Shown piece after piece: positions 42,822 through 53,965 of a DNA stretch of 64,000 nt. The notes under the pieces were generated by a model that did not search any database, was not told where the DNA came from, and worked only from the letters and a program-made list of their open reading frames with translations. The position numbers and the translations under genes are program-made. Every line of letters begins with the position of its first letter. The first letter of the stretch is position 1. The DNA lies in NCBI RefSeq assembly GCF_900113695.1, contig NZ_FOQH01000008.1, positions 186,001 through 250,000 of the forward strand. Direction: 5' to 3'. This DNA comes from Albimonas pacifica (GTDB taxonomy: Bacteria; Pseudomonadota; Alphaproteobacteria; Rhodobacterales; Rhodobacteraceae).

Positions 42822-43640
42822 ATGACGAGCCATACCGACGAGGACGATATCGAGGCCTCGCGCGCGCCCCTGATCGAGCACCTGACCGAGCTGCGCAGCC
42901 GCCTGATCTGGTCGCTGTGGGGCTTCGCCGGCACAACGATCTTCTGCTTCATCTTCGCGCGGCAGATCTTCGACATCCTCGCCGGTCCCCTGCGCCACGC
43001 GCTGCTGGACCGGGGGCTGGAGCCGCGGCTGATCTACACCGCCCTGCAGGAGAAGTTCTTCACCGACCTGCGGCTGGCGGTGTTCGGCGGCTTCTTCCTC
43101 GCCTTCCCGATCATCGCGACGCAGGTGTGGAAGTTCGTGGCGCCCGGTCTCTACCGCAACGAGCGGGGGGCGTTCTGGCCCTTCCTGGTGGCCACGCCGA
43201 TCCTGTTCTTCACCGGCGCCTGCCTGGTCTATTTCTTCGTCGCGCCAATGGCTTTCGGCTTCTTCCTCGACTACGGCACCACCGGGGGCGAGGACGGGCT
43301 GGCCACGTCGACCGACTTCCTGGGCCGGGTCCGGGAATACCTCGACATCATGATGACCTTCATCCTGGCCTTCGGCATCTGCTTCCAGCTGCCGGTGCTG
43401 CTGACCCTGCTGGGGCGCGCGGGCCTGGTCTCGGCCGACGGGCTGGCGCGGACGCGCAAATACGCCATCGTCGCCATCGCCGCCGCCGCCGCGATCCTGA
43501 CCCCGCCGGATCCGCTGAGCCAGCTCGGCCTCGGCATCCCGGTGTATTTCCTCTACGAGATCTCCATCCACCTGGTCCGCGCCGCCGAGCGCAAGCGCGC
43601 CCGCCAGGAGGAGGAAGAGGACGAGGAGCTGGGCCTGTGA
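42822..43640 (+). CDS. tatC: Sec-independent protein translocase TatC
   Basis: 272 residues, six membrane helices. The N-terminal PLIEHLTELRSRLIWSLWGF contains the conserved HLxELRxR signal-binding element; FTDLRLAVFGGFFLAFPIIA and LYRNERGAFWPFLVATPILF, with the Phe-x-Glu-like segment, are also typical, and AAAAILTPPDPLSQ closes helix 6. TatC recognises the twin-arginine motif with TatB. The 82-base gap after tatB holds GC hairpins (about 42745-42765) that could lower tatC expression. Its stop overlaps the next gene's GTG. Confidence 0.95.
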   Translation: MTSHTDEDDIEASRAPLIEHLTELRSRLIWSLWGFAGTTIFCFIFARQIFDILAGPLRHALLDRGLEPRLIYTALQEKFFTDLRLAVFGGFFLAFPIIATQVWKFVAPGLYRNERGAFWPFLVATPILFFTGACLVYFFVAPMAFGFFLDYGTTGGEDGLATSTDFLGRVREYLDIMMTFILAFGICFQLPVLLTLLGRAGLVSADGLARTRKYAIVAIAAAAAILTPPDPLSQLGLGIPVYFLYEISIHLVRAAERKRARQEEEEDEELGL

Positions 43641-44527
43641 CCGGTTTCGCCCGCCCCCTGTCGCCCCGCCCCGAGGCCGAGGGCGAGGATCTGATGACCC
43701 GCCTCGTCGCCGCGCTGGAGCGGATGAGCCCGGCTCCGCTGAGCGCGCCCGACTTCGCGGCCGCCGACGCTTTCGTGTGGCATGCCTCGCCCGACCGGCT
43801 GGACCCGGTGCCGGTGGTCAGCCGGGTCGAGCTGGACCTGCTGGTGGGCATCGACCGCTCCCGCGACGTGCTGCTCGACAACACCCGGCGCTTCGCCGAC
43901 GGGCTGCCGGCGAACAACGCCCTGCTGTGGGGCGCGCGGGGGATGGGCAAGAGCTCGCTGGTCAAGGCCGCGCACGCCCGGGTGAACCGGGACCGCGCCG
44001 ACCCGCTGGTGCTGGTCGAGATCCAGCGCGAGGACCTGCCCAGCATCGGCCGCCTGCTGACCCACCTGCGGGCGGCGGCGGAGCGGCGGTTCCTGCTGTT
44101 CTGCGACGACCTCTCCTTCGACAAGGACGACGCGCATTACAAGAGCTTGAAGGCGGTTCTTGACGGCGGGGTCGAGGGCCGGCCGGGGAACGTGATCTTC
44201 TACGCCACCTCCAACCGACGCCACCTGATGCCGCGGGACATGATCGAGAACGAGCGCTCGACCGCGATCAGCCCCTCGGAGGCGACGGAGGAGAAGGTGA
44301 GCCTCTCGGACCGTTTCGGCCTGTGGCTGGGTTTCCACGCCTGCGCGCAGGACCAGTACCTGGCGATGATCCGCGGCTACTGCGACGCCTACGGGATCGA
44401 GATCGACGACGAGGACCTGCGCGCCGAGGCGATCGAGTGGCGCCAGACCCGCGGCTCGGTCTCCGGCCGCGTGGCCTGGCAGTTCGTCACCGATCTCGCC
44501 GGCCGTCGGGGCGTGCGCATCGGCTGA
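43637..44527 (+). CDS. DUF815 AAA-type ATPase
   Basis: 296 residues. LPANNALLWGARGMGKSSLV is the Walker A region, FLLFCDDLSFDKDDAHYKSL the Walker B with the DDLSF signature of DUF815, and NVIFYATSNRRHLMPRDM the sensor 1. VSLSDRFGLWLGFHACAQDQ is also family-typical. Its role is unknown; it is a widespread proteobacterial P-loop protein often found beside secretion or envelope genes. Its GTG start overlaps the tatC stop (GTGA), which ties it to the Tat operon. ATG at 43694 is an alternative start. Confidence 0.85.
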   Translation: MTGFARPLSPRPEAEGEDLMTRLVAALERMSPAPLSAPDFAAADAFVWHASPDRLDPVPVVSRVELDLLVGIDRSRDVLLDNTRRFADGLPANNALLWGARGMGKSSLVKAAHARVNRDRADPLVLVEIQREDLPSIGRLLTHLRAAAERRFLLFCDDLSFDKDDAHYKSLKAVLDGGVEGRPGNVIFYATSNRRHLMPRDMIENERSTAISPSEATEEKVSLSDRFGLWLGFHACAQDQYLAMIRGYCDAYGIEIDDEDLRAEAIEWRQTRGSVSGRVAWQFVTDLAGRRGVRIG

Positions 44528-44674
44528 GGCCGCCCGCGCGGGCACGGCGCCCGCCCGCCCACCCCGCCGCGCCCGCGCGGGCTTGCGCCCGGGGGCAGGC
44601 GACTTTCGAGATATCAACGGCATGGCTGCGGATCCTGCGACGGATCCGCAGCCGCCGTCCGCTCTGAAAGCGCG

Positions 44675-44697
44675 AAGGCCGCCCGAAGGGCGGCCTT
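44675..44697. terminator. Bidirectional hairpin terminator between convergent units
   Basis: A 10-bp stem (AAGGCCGCCC / GGGCGGCCTT) with loop GAA; read on the minus strand it closes on a stable C(UUCG)G tetraloop. It lies between the DUF815 gene and nlpD, which face each other. A second 10-bp inverted repeat (CTGCGGATCC / GGATCCGCAG, 44626-44651) is just upstream. Tails are T-poor. Confidence 0.65.
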
Positions 44698-44737
44698 GCC
44701 GTACGATCCCAGCTGTTCGCCACAAGGGGCTGAGAGA

Positions 44738-46216
44738 TCAGAAATACTTCTCCGGGTCCTCGGAGAAGGCGCCCTTGCGCACCTCGAAGTGCAGGGTGGC
44801 CGAGCCGGAGGCCGGCGCGCCGACCGAGCCGATGCGCTGGCCGGCCGAGACCGTCTCCCCCTTGGTCACGTCGATGTCGCCCAGGCGGCTGTAGACGGTC
44901 ATCATCTCGTCGGTGTGGCGCACCAGCACGATGTTCCCCCACTCGCCCAGCGAGCGCGAGACCAGCGCCACCGTGCCTGCGGCCGCGGCCGACACCGGCT
45001 CTCCCGCCGTCGCGGCGAAGTCGACGCCGTCGTTGCGCTGGCCGGAGCCGGAGCGGTTGAAGGACGACACGATCCGCCCCGGGACCGGGCGCGACAGCTT
45101 GTCGGGAGCGACGGCGGGGGTGGGGGCGGGGGCCGGGGCGGCGGCGGCCGGCGCCGGGGACGCCTCGACCGAGGCGGTCTGCACCGGCGCGGCGGCCGGG
45201 GCCGGCGCCGGGGTCGACGAGACCGGCGCCGCGGCGGGCGCGGGGGCGGTCGGCGTCGCGGGCGGCGGCGACTGGTACTGGCTCATGTTCGGGGAGGCCA
45301 GCGGCTGGGCCTGCATCGTGTCCGGCGGCAGCGGCGCGCCGGAGGAGGGCGGCGGCGTCGCCGTCCCCTCGCCCCCCGGCGGGTAGAGCGGCACCTGCGT
45401 CGAGCCCCCGGTCGAGCCGGCCGCCGGGATCACCAGCACCTGGCCCTCGGTCACCGCGTAGTTCGGCCCCGACAGCGCGTTCCACGAGATCAGCGCCTCG
45501 GGCGTGACCCCGTACTGGCGGGCGATCGAGTAGATCGTCTCGCCGTCCTCGACGTCGTGATAGCCCACGTCCGACCCGCCGGGCCCGGAGGCGGCGGCCG
45601 TCCCCAGCCGCGGCGTCCCCGCCGTGACCGGGCCGCCGTCGGTGCGCTGCAGCGCCCCCTCGACCATCGAGGCGGACCAGCCGCCGGGGGCCGCGCTCGT
45701 CTCGACCGGCGAGGCCGAGGCCGCCACGACCGTCGCCGCCGGCGCGGGGGCGGAGATCGCCTGCGGCGCCTGGGACAGGGCCTGCGGCGCGCTCGCCGCC
45801 GCCGGGGCGGCGGAGGACGAGGAATAGCCCCCCGCGCGCGGCGGCAGCACCAGCTCGTCGCCCGGGGTGGGCACGTAGGAGGTCGGCAGGCCGTTGTAGG
45901 CCGCAAGCTCGTTGGCTGAGATCCCGACCCGCAGCGCCATCGCCTGCACCGTGTCGCCCCGCCGGGCGACCACGGCCGAATAGTCCTGGTAGACCAGCAC
46001 GCCCCGCGAATCCGGCGTGGGGTTGCGCGTGGCCGCAGGGGACGAGGGCGCGGCGGCGGGGGCGGCGCTCGCCGGGGCCGAGGGCGCGGAGGCCGACGAG
46101 CCGCCGCTTCCGTCGGAGCAGGCGGCCAGCGCCAGCGCGGAGGCGGCGAACAGCAGGGCCGCGCGGGCGCGCGAGCGGCCCGCGGCGGGATCGGCAGGGG
46201 AAGTCGGTCTGGTCAT
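44738..46216 (-). CDS. nlpD: NlpD-like LysM/LytM (M23) lipoprotein
   Basis: 492 residues. A lipoprotein signal ends in ALAAC (Cys33). LysM domains are at about 75-130 (YSAVVARRGDTVQAMALRVG) and 220-265 (DVEDGETIYSIARQYGVTPE), separated by long Ala/Pro/Ser linkers. The C-terminal LytM domain (about 375-492) is degenerate: the first zinc site reads NDGVDFAA with Asn in place of His, and the HxH reads TLHFEV, so it cannot be an active zinc peptidase. Like E. coli NlpD it should activate cell-wall amidases during division. It lies in the classic order with pcm and surE. Confidence 0.9.
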   Translation of the reverse strand: MTRPTSPADPAAGRSRARAALLFAASALALAACSDGSGGSSASAPSAPASAAPAAAPSSPAATRNPTPDSRGVLVYQDYSAVVARRGDTVQAMALRVGISANELAAYNGLPTSYVPTPGDELVLPPRAGGYSSSSAAPAAASAPQALSQAPQAISAPAPAATVVAASASPVETSAAPGGWSASMVEGALQRTDGGPVTAGTPRLGTAAASGPGGSDVGYHDVEDGETIYSIARQYGVTPEALISWNALSGPNYAVTEGQVLVIPAAGSTGGSTQVPLYPPGGEGTATPPPSSGAPLPPDTMQAQPLASPNMSQYQSPPPATPTAPAPAAAPVSSTPAPAPAAAPVQTASVEASPAPAAAAPAPAPTPAVAPDKLSRPVPGRIVSSFNRSGSGQRNDGVDFAATAGEPVSAAAAGTVALVSRSLGEWGNIVLVRHTDEMMTVYSRLGDIDVTKGETVSAGQRIGSVGAPASGSATLHFEVRKGAFSEDPEKYF

Positions 46217-46301
46217 GGCGTCTCTGCGCGTCGGATCGGGGCGGCGCAAGGGCCGGGGGACGGGGCCGGCGGATCCGGCCCTGCCGCTCAGGGGTCTGGG
46301 G

Positions 46302-46970
46302 TCAGTCAACCACGTCCGCGGCCACGCCCTCAAGCAGCGGCACGAAGCGGACGGGCGAAAGCTCGGAATATTGAAGACCGTCGGCGGTCTTCTCGACCCG
46401 CAGCAGCTGCTGCACGTCGTCGGTCTGGCCCACGGGCAGGACCATCACCCCGCCCTCGCGCAGCTGCTCGAGCAGGATGGCGGGCACGTCCTCGGCCGCC
46501 GCCGTGACCATGATCCGGTCGAAGGGCGCCTGCTCGGGCAGGCCCAGCGCGCCGTCCGCGGTCATGATCGACACGTTGGAGAGGTGCAGCTTCCGCTCGA
46601 TCACCTCGCGCGCCTGGCGGGCGAGCGGGCGGTGCCGCTCGACCGAGTAGACCCGCCGCGCGAGCCGGGCGAGGATCGCGGCCTGGTAGCCCGAGCCGGT
46701 CCCGACCTCGAGCACCTTGCACCGCGGCGTCGCCCCCAGCGCCTGGGTCATCTGGCCGACGACCGAGGGCTGGGAGATGGTCTGCCCGCAGGCGATGGGG
46801 AGCGGGATGTCCTCCCACGCGCGGTCCTTGAACGATCGGTCGAGGAAGGCCGCGCGCGGCGTCTTCTCGATCGCGTCCAGCACCCGCTTGTCGGTCACGC
46901 CGTTCGAGCGCAGCGCGAAGATCAGCTGCATGACCTCTTCCGCCGTGCCGTCCCGTTCCCCCGCGGTCAT
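46302..46970 (-). CDS. pcm: Protein-L-isoaspartate O-methyltransferase
   Basis: 222 residues, standard length. [20 protein letters not shown] and [20 protein letters not shown] form the substrate region; the SAM motif is [40 protein letters not shown] follows. It repairs isoaspartate in aged proteins using SAM. Between surE (11 bases upstream) and nlpD (85 bases downstream) in a conserved stress-survival cluster. Start at 46970 has AGGAGCGCTC at close distance. Confidence 0.94.
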   Translation of the reverse strand: MTAGERDGTAEEVMQLIFALRSNGVTDKRVLDAIEKTPRAAFLDRSFKDRAWEDIPLPIACGQTISQPSVVGQMTQALGATPRCKVLEVGTGSGYQAAILARLARRVYSVERHRPLARQAREVIERKLHLSNVSIMTADGALGLPEQAPFDRIMVTAAAEDVPAILLEQLREGGVMVLPVGQTDDVQQLLRVEKTADGLQYSELSPVRFVPLLEGVAADVVD

Positions 46971-46981
46971 GAGCGCTCCTC

Positions 46982-47791
46982 TCAGGCCGTGCGCCGCGCG
47001 GCCGCGCCCGACAGCGCCGCCTCGACGTCGGCGAGCCGGTCGTGGGCGGTCAGGTCGCAGCGCAGCGGGGTGACGGTGATCCAGCCCTCGGCGGTGCCGC
47101 GGGCGTCGGTGCCCTCCGCCGCCAGCTCGTTGCCCTTGGCGTGGGCGAGCCAGAAGTAGGAGCGGCCGTTGGGGGCCACGGTCTCGGTGACCTTGAAGGC
47201 GCCGCCGGGGCGACGGCCCTGGTTGGCCGCCCGGATCCCCTGGATGCGGTCGCCGGGCACGGGCGGGAAATTGATGTTGTAGAACAGGCCGTAGTCGGCC
47301 TTCGCCTCCCACGGCATCGCAAGCACGCGGCGCACCGCGTCGGGGCCCGCGCGGCGCGCCCCCTCGAACAGGTCGTCGAGCTCGAGGTTGTCGGGGCCGT
47401 AGCCCTGCGACAGGGCGATGGAGGGCACGCGCGCCAGCGTCCCCTCGATCGCGCCGCCGACGGTGCCGGAATAGACCACGTCCTCGGCCACGTTGTGCCC
47501 GCGGTTGACGCCCGAGAGGATCAGGTCCGGCGGGCGGTCGGCCATGATGTGGCTCAGCGCCACGATCACGCAGTCCGCGGGCGAGCCGTCGACCGCGAAG
47601 CGGCGCGGGCCCAGCGGGTTGATGCGCATCGGCTTGGTGTAGGAGATGCAGTGGGCGACGCCGGACTGCTCGGATTCGGGCGCGATGGTCCAGACCTCGC
47701 CCTTCGGGCCCGCCAGGGCCAGGGCGATGTCCTCGGCCGCGCGCAGGCCGGGCGCGGTGATGCCGTCGTCGTTCGTGATCAGAATTCGCAT
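46982..47791 (-). CDS. surE: 5'/3'-nucleotidase SurE
   Basis: 269 residues. [20 protein letters not shown] carries the metal-binding Asp8-Asp9; [40 protein letters not shown] (with the metal Asn) and [20 protein letters not shown] complete the fold. It removes phosphate from nucleoside 5'- and 3'-monophosphates, requiring divalent metal. Its pairing with pcm downstream is conserved in proteobacteria and linked to stationary-phase survival. Confidence 0.95.
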   Translation of the reverse strand: MRILITNDDGITAPGLRAAEDIALALAGPKGEVWTIAPESEQSGVAHCISYTKPMRINPLGPRRFAVDGSPADCVIVALSHIMADRPPDLILSGVNRGHNVAEDVVYSGTVGGAIEGTLARVPSIALSQGYGPDNLELDDLFEGARRAGPDAVRRVLAMPWEAKADYGLFYNINFPPVPGDRIQGIRAANQGRRPGGAFKVTETVAPNGRSYFWLAHAKGNELAAEGTDARGTAEGWITVTPLRCDLTAHDRLADVEAALSGAAARRTA

Positions 47792-47928
47792 GGAGCCCCC
47801 GCTGCTCCGTCCCCCTTCGACGCCGCGAAGGGTCCGGAGCGATGACGCATGCTGCGAGGATTACCCGCGCCCGGGGTCGAGGTCCAGCCGGGCGCGGGCT
47901 GCAGGCGGGGGTTTCGACGGCGGCGGGA

Positions 47929-48339
47929 CTATTCCGCCGCCAGCGCCGCCACGCGGTGACGCGAGGGCTGCATGTGCAGCTCGCCGAAGGTGAACTCGCG
48001 GTAGTCGCAGGTCAGCTCCTCGCCTGCGGGGATGTCGCGCAGCGCGATGCCGACGTCGGCGCCCTTGAAATCGGTGTTGGGCTGGTCGGCGTGGTTCATG
48101 AACCGCCCCTCGTCCGCGTCCAGGAACAGGAACTCGGGGTGGTCGAGGTGGTCGTAGCCGTAGCGCTCGAGGAACTCGCGCATCACCGGCTCGGCGGTCT
48201 CGACCAGGGAGCGGGGCAGCTTCTGGTCGAACCGGTCGTCGAAGCGCCAGACGACGTCGCCCTTGCGGATCGGCTCATGGCAGAACACCCCCAGGCCTTC
48301 GATGGAGGAGGGGGCGAGGTAGCAGCGGACCGTCATCAT
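47929..48339 (-). CDS. Free-standing SET-domain protein (putative lysine methyltransferase)
   Basis: About 136 residues, a stand-alone SET domain. [20 protein letters not shown] is the N-SET opening with the SAM-binding Gx[21 protein letters not shown] contains the NHxxxPN pseudo-knot motif, and [15 protein letters not shown] holds the catalytic Tyr in the YxxF motif. SET proteins transfer methyl from SAM to lysine, here on an unknown protein. The start is ATGATG; either codon may be used. It is inserted between surE and serS, normally neighbours. No histone-like target is near. Confidence 0.85.
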   Translation of the reverse strand: MMTVRCYLAPSSIEGLGVFCHEPIRKGDVVWRFDDRFDQKLPRSLVETAEPVMREFLERYGYDHLDHPEFLFLDADEGRFMNHADQPNTDFKGADVGIALRDIPAGEELTCDYREFTFGELHMQPSRHRVAALAAE

Positions 48340-48522
48340 GGCCGCGATTTTCCGTGAGGCCGGGCCGCCCGACCGGACGTTTTTCAGGAGGGCCCGCAGC
48401 CGCTTGCAGGACGGTCCTGCCACGGTGTCGGGGCCCCCGCGCGGGGCGGCGCGCAGAATCGTCAATACGCCGATTCCGCGCGCGATCAAGCGATAAGTGC
48501 GGCGCCCCGCCCGAGGCTTCCT

Positions 48523-49815
48523 TCAGGCGAGAGAGCCGTCCGCGGCGATGACCGATCGGCCCCCCATCCAGGGCCGCAGGACCGCGGGGATGTCGATGCC
48601 GCCGTCCGCGCGCTGGTAGGTCTCGATCACCGCGATCAGCGCCCTCCCGACCGCGAGGCCGGAGCCGTTGAGCGTGTGCACGAACTCCGGTTTCGCCGTC
48701 GGTTCAGGACGATAGCGGGCGTTCATGCGGCGCGCCTGGAAGTCGCCGCAGAGCGAGCAGGAGGAGATCTCGCGATAGGCCCCCTGGCCGGGCAGCCAGA
48801 CCTCGATGTCATGCGTGCGCCGGGCGCCGAAGCCCATGTCGCCGGTGCACAGCACCATGGTGCGGAAGGGAATCTCCAGCGCCTTCAGGATGTTCTCGGC
48901 GCATCCTGTCATGCGCTCGAGCTCCGCGAGCCCCTGGTCGGGGGCGACGACCGAGACCATCTCCACCTTCTCGAACTGGTGCTGGCGCAGCATCCCGCGG
49001 GTGTCCTTGCCCGCCGAGCCCGCCTCGGAGCGGAAGCACTGGGTGTGAGCGGTGTAGCGCTGGGGCAGGGCCGAGGCGTCGAGGATCTCTCCGGCGGCGA
49101 GGTTGGTCAGCGTGACCTCCGCCGTGGGGATCAGCCACCAGCCGTTCTCGGTGCGGTAGCTGTCCTCGGCGAACTTGGGCAGCTGCCCGGTGCCCAGCAT
49201 CGCCTCGTCGCGCACCAGCACCGGGGTCCAGACCTCGGTCAGCCCGTGCGCTTCGACATGGGTGTCGAGCATGAACTGCGCCAGCGCCCGGTGCAGGCGG
49301 ATCAGCGCGCCCTTGAGCACCACGAACCGCGCGCCCGAGAGCTTGGCGGCGGCCGCGAAGTCCATCAGGCCCATCGCCTCGGCGATCTCGAAATGTTCCT
49401 TCGGCGCAAACGGATACTCGCGCGGGCTGCCCCAGCGTCGCAATTCGACGTTGTCGGTCTCGTCCTGGCCGTCGGGGATGTCGTCCAGCGGCAGGTTGGG
49501 CAGCGACATCAGCGCGTCGCGCAGCGCCTCGTCCTCGGCCTTGGCCTCTTCCTCGAGCTTCGCGATCTCGGCCTTCTTGTCGGCGACGAGGGCGCGCAGC
49601 CGCTCGAACTCCGCCTCGTCGCCGCTGGCCTTGGCCTTGCCGACGAGCTTGGAGGCGGCGTTGCGCTCGGCCAGCGCCGCCTCTGCGGCGGCGATCTTGG
49701 CGCGGCGGGATTCGTCCAGCTTCAGAAGGGCTTGCGACGCGTCCTGCACGCCCCGACGGGAGAGCGCCGCGTCGAAAGCGGCGGGGGTCTCGCGGATCTG
49801 GCGGATGTCGTGCAT
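48523..49815 (-). CDS. serS: Seryl-tRNA synthetase
   Basis: 430 residues, full length. The N-terminal coiled coil (about 30-105, [20 protein letters not shown]) grips tRNA(Ser). Class II motif 2 is [20 protein letters not shown] with QFEKVEM, and motif 3 is [20 protein letters not shown]. It charges tRNA(Ser) and is essential. GGAGG precedes the start at 49815. Its proximity to surE/pcm is the usual alphaproteobacterial arrangement, with a SET gene inserted. Confidence 0.96.
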   Translation of the reverse strand: MHDIRQIRETPAAFDAALSRRGVQDASQALLKLDESRRAKIAAAEAALAERNAASKLVGKAKASGDEAEFERLRALVADKKAEIAKLEEEAKAEDEALRDALMSLPNLPLDDIPDGQDETDNVELRRWGSPREYPFAPKEHFEIAEAMGLMDFAAAAKLSGARFVVLKGALIRLHRALAQFMLDTHVEAHGLTEVWTPVLVRDEAMLGTGQLPKFAEDSYRTENGWWLIPTAEVTLTNLAAGEILDASALPQRYTAHTQCFRSEAGSAGKDTRGMLRQHQFEKVEMVSVVAPDQGLAELERMTGCAENILKALEIPFRTMVLCTGDMGFGARRTHDIEVWLPGQGAYREISSCSLCGDFQARRMNARYRPEPTAKPEFVHTLNGSGLAVGRALIAVIETYQRADGGIDIPAVLRPWMGGRSVIAADGSLA

Positions 49816-49905
49816 GGAAGCCTCCGGGGCCTGAGTCGGTCTTGGCGCGGGGGTTATGCGTCAGGACCGGGCCAAGGGGAAGCCTCGGATGGCGGAGGGG
49901 GCGGC

Positions 49906-50610
49906 TCAGGCCTCGTTGGTCGAGAGGCCGCCGCCGACCTCGACCAGCCGCGTCTCGCCGCCCGGCGGCAGGGAGGTCAGCGGCCAGCGGGCGCCGAGAA
50001 ACCGGTCGCGGCCCACGCGCACGGTGTTGACCGCGTCCGACTGGTTGCCGCCCAGGATCAGGAAGGCGCCCGGGTCCTCGCCGGCGTAGAAGCCCACGTG
50101 GCCGTTGCCGGACGCGAGGCTGGTGCGCCAGAACACCATCACCGCGCCCATCTGCGGCTCGCAGGGCTGGCCGAACCGCTCCCAGGCGCGGGCGCGCAGC
50201 ACGGCGGCGGGCAGGCCCTCGTCGGGCAGGGTCGCGCCGATGCAGTGGCCCACGAAGAGGCCGCACCACGGGATGTCGTCGCCGGGATAGTGCAGCTCCA
50301 GCCCGTCCGCCCAGTCGAGGATCGTCTGGGTGGAGGCGGCGCCGGGCGTCTCGGTCGTGCCCACCAGGCGCCGCGCCTCCTCGAACCAGGGCATGGCGTC
50401 GACCGAGGCGGGGGCGGGGGCGGTCTGCCCCTCGAACAGGGCGCGCATCGTGTTGGGCCCGACGATGCCGTCGGCCACCAGCCCGCGGGAGGCCTGGAAG
50501 CGGCGCACGGCCGCGACGGTCAGCCGCCCGCGCAGGCCGTCGATGGGGCCGGGGTTGAAGCCCAGCTTGTGCAGGCGGGCCTGCACGCGGGTCCACTCGT
50601 CGCGGGTCAT
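49906..50610 (-). CDS. Peptidoglycan-binding NlpC/P60-like protein (TIGR02594 type)
   Basis: 234 residues. Residues about 5-58 are a PG_binding_1 domain (ARLHKLGFNPGPIDGLRGRL, AVRRFQASRGLVADGIVGPN). The second half has the CHAP/NlpC-like core: DIPWCGLFVGHCIGATLPDE with the candidate Cys nucleophile and GNGHVGFYAGEDPGAFLILG with the His. It probably cleaves cell-wall peptide, or is a phage-derived lysin, since such proteins occur in prophages and GTAs; no other phage gene is nearby. No signal peptide is visible. GGGGAGA precedes the start. Confidence 0.82.
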   Translation of the reverse strand: MTRDEWTRVQARLHKLGFNPGPIDGLRGRLTVAAVRRFQASRGLVADGIVGPNTMRALFEGQTAPAPASVDAMPWFEEARRLVGTTETPGAASTQTILDWADGLELHYPGDDIPWCGLFVGHCIGATLPDEGLPAAVLRARAWERFGQPCEPQMGAVMVFWRTSLASGNGHVGFYAGEDPGAFLILGGNQSDAVNTVRVGRDRFLGARWPLTSLPPGGETRLVEVGGGLSTNEA

Positions 50611-50695
50611 CGGCGATCTCCCCTCGGTCGCTGCGCGTCGGCGCGGCATGACCTTGGGTCAATCCGGCTGAAGCGCCGATGAAGCCGGCGCGCGA

Positions 50696-51196
50696 TCAGG
50701 CCGGGCGGCGCCGGCCGAACAGCCGGGCGCCGAGCGCGCGCAGCACCGCCGCGAGCAGCAGGCCCGTCGCGGCCCCGAGCCCGATCCACATCAGCCCCGC
50801 GGCGGTGAACTGCATCCCGGGCTGGAAGCTCTCCCAGGTCCCTTCCTGGATGCCGGGATCGCCGAAGCGGGCGAGGTGCGGGAGCAGGGCCTGCGGGCTC
50901 CAGTCGCCCGAGGACAGCGCGGCGAGGTCGGCCTTGAGCTGCGCCAGCCGCGCGACCTGGCCCGCGATCGCCGTCTTCATGTCGGCGACCGGGGCGTTGC
51001 CCTGCATGCTGCCGACCCAGGCCTGCAGCGTCTGGCCCTGGCGGGCGGCGAGCGCCTCGTATTCGGCCACGCTGCGCTCCAGCTCCGCCACCGCGCCGCC
51101 GAGGCGCTGGACGTATTGCTGGGCGTAGGCGGGGGCCTGGCTGCCGGCGGCGGCCCCGCCGCCGGCGAAGCCGTATGCGATCAGTCTGCCGAACAT
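50696..51196 (-). CDS. DUF2937 family protein
   Basis: 166 residues. The opening GFAGGGAAAGSQAPAYAQQY, then QRLGGAVAELERSVAEYEAL, is the DUF2937 pattern (SQ-P-Y-QQYLQRLGGAV-EL). A hydrophobic helix near the C-terminus (GLMWIGLGAATGLLLAAVLR) follows a helical middle. Family function is unknown; it is found in gammaproteobacteria and alphaproteobacteria. It lies 85 bases upstream of the peptidoglycan-binding gene in the same direction. Confidence 0.8.
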   Translation of the reverse strand: MFGRLIAYGFAGGGAAAGSQAPAYAQQYVQRLGGAVAELERSVAEYEALAARQGQTLQAWVGSMQGNAPVADMKTAIAGQVARLAQLKADLAALSSGDWSPQALLPHLARFGDPGIQEGTWESFQPGMQFTAAGLMWIGLGAATGLLLAAVLRALGARLFGRRRPA

Positions 51197-51276
51197 CCTG
51201 CACCCTCGACGGCCGGGGAAATCGCGCGCAGCCTCGCGCAGGCGCGGGCCCGCGTCCAGTGGGGGCGCGGACGCGG

Positions 51277-51306
51277 AAGGCCCCGGCGGGGTCGCGCCGG
51301 GGCCTT
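51277..51306 (-). terminator. Hairpin downstream of ettA
   Basis: An 11-bp inverted repeat (AAGGCCCCGGC / GCCGGGGCCTT, 51277-51287 with 51296-51306) about 40 bases past the ettA stop. The tail on the minus strand is TTCCGCG, T-poor, so it may rely on Rho or act as an RNA-end stabiliser. Confidence 0.6.
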
Positions 51307-51347
51307 CGGGATCGGGGCTCGGGGTCCGCGCCCGGGGGCGCGGGACC

Positions 51348-53015
<1,668 letters not shown>

Positions 53016-53126
53016 TGCGGGGTCCTTGCTCCGGTCAATTCGGGATGCGGTCACGTTTGGGCCGCGTTCTATCGGCGCTGCGGGGCGGAGGCAATGCGGC
53101 CCGCGGACGGGCGGCGGCGCGCACGG

Positions 53127-53153
53127 AAAAGGGCGGCCCCGACGGGACCGCCC
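53127..53153 (-). terminator. Rho-independent terminator of the VPLPA-CTERM gene
   Basis: On the minus strand GGGCGGTCCC pairs with GGGGCCGCCC (one G-U) across a short loop, followed by TTTT (53130-53127). About 30 bases past the stop. Confidence 0.75.
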
Positions 53154-53181
53154 CTTGCGTTCGGCGCCCTGGAGGGCGAGG

Positions 53182-53838
53182 TCAGCCGCGGCGGCGGCGC
53201 GCGGCGAAGCCCAGCAGACCCAGCGCCGCGCCCATCAGCGGGGCCGCGGCCGGCAGCGGCACCGCAGAGGCCGAGCCCCCGCCGTTGCCGTCGTCGACCA
53301 CCGTGGCGACGGTGACGTTCAGCACGTCGAAGGCCCAGGCGCTGGTGCGCGAGTCGCCGTTGAAGTCGCAGAACATCGAGGCGGAGCAGGGGTAGTTCGT
53401 GGCGGTGAACCAGGGCTGCTCGTCGAAGACCCAGCCGTTGGCGAGATCGCCGTCGATCACCTGGTTGTTGTACTGGCTGATCGCGACGGTGTAGTCGCCC
53501 GCGCTCAGCGAGACCTGGAGCAGGACGTCCCAGGTGTCGTCGACGGCGGAGTCGTCGTTGTAGTCGATCAGCGCGCCCGCGCTGTCGAAGAGCGACAGGA
53601 TCGGGTCGAAGCCGCCGGCGGCGACGACGGTTCCGTCCGCCATCTCGCCGCCGTCGTAGGAATAGCTGCGCAGGGTGACGGTGGTGGGCGCGTCGACGGT
53701 GAAGTCGATCAGGACGACGCTGTTATCCTGGGCGAACGTGCCGGTGTAGGAGTAGTTCTCCGTGACCGGCAGCGCGGAGGCGCCGAAGGTGGAAGCGGCG
53801 AGCAGGGCCGCCGTCAGCGGAAACGTGAAACGAAGCAT
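53182..53838 (-). CDS. VPLPA-CTERM (PEP-CTERM-like) exported protein
   Basis: 218 residues. A signal peptide ([19 protein letters not shown]) precedes a beta-rich domain with Asp-rich loops ([32 protein letters not shown]), resembling DVUA0089-type domains that may bind calcium. The C-terminus [20 protein letters not shown] then AARRRRG is the tripartite sorting signal: VPLPA, membrane helix, Arg cluster. Such proteins are processed by an exosortase and are linked to exopolysaccharide and biofilm. No exosortase gene is in the window. Monocistronic, with its own terminator. Confidence 0.88.
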   Translation of the reverse strand: MLRFTFPLTAALLAASTFGASALPVTENYSYTGTFAQDNSVVLIDFTVDAPTTVTLRSYSYDGGEMADGTVVAAGGFDPILSLFDSAGALIDYNDDSAVDDTWDVLLQVSLSAGDYTVAISQYNNQVIDGDLANGWVFDEQPWFTATNYPCSASMFCDFNGDSRTSAWAFDVLNVTVATVVDDGNGGGSASAVPLPAAAPLMGAALGLLGFAARRRRG

Positions 53839-53965
53839 GGCGCTGGAGACTCCAAAGCATAGATGCCTCGTTAATTTTCATGAATGTCGCCGCGGCGCCA
53901 GTTCCTGAACGCCCTGTGACCGTCCGTCGCGCCGCGACGCGCGCCCGCCGCGGGCGTCGGCGGGA

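Noticed and set aside
49906-50610. Prophage or gene transfer agent locus suggested by the NlpC/P60-like gene
   Set aside because: No capsid, portal, tail or integrase genes lie within the window around it.
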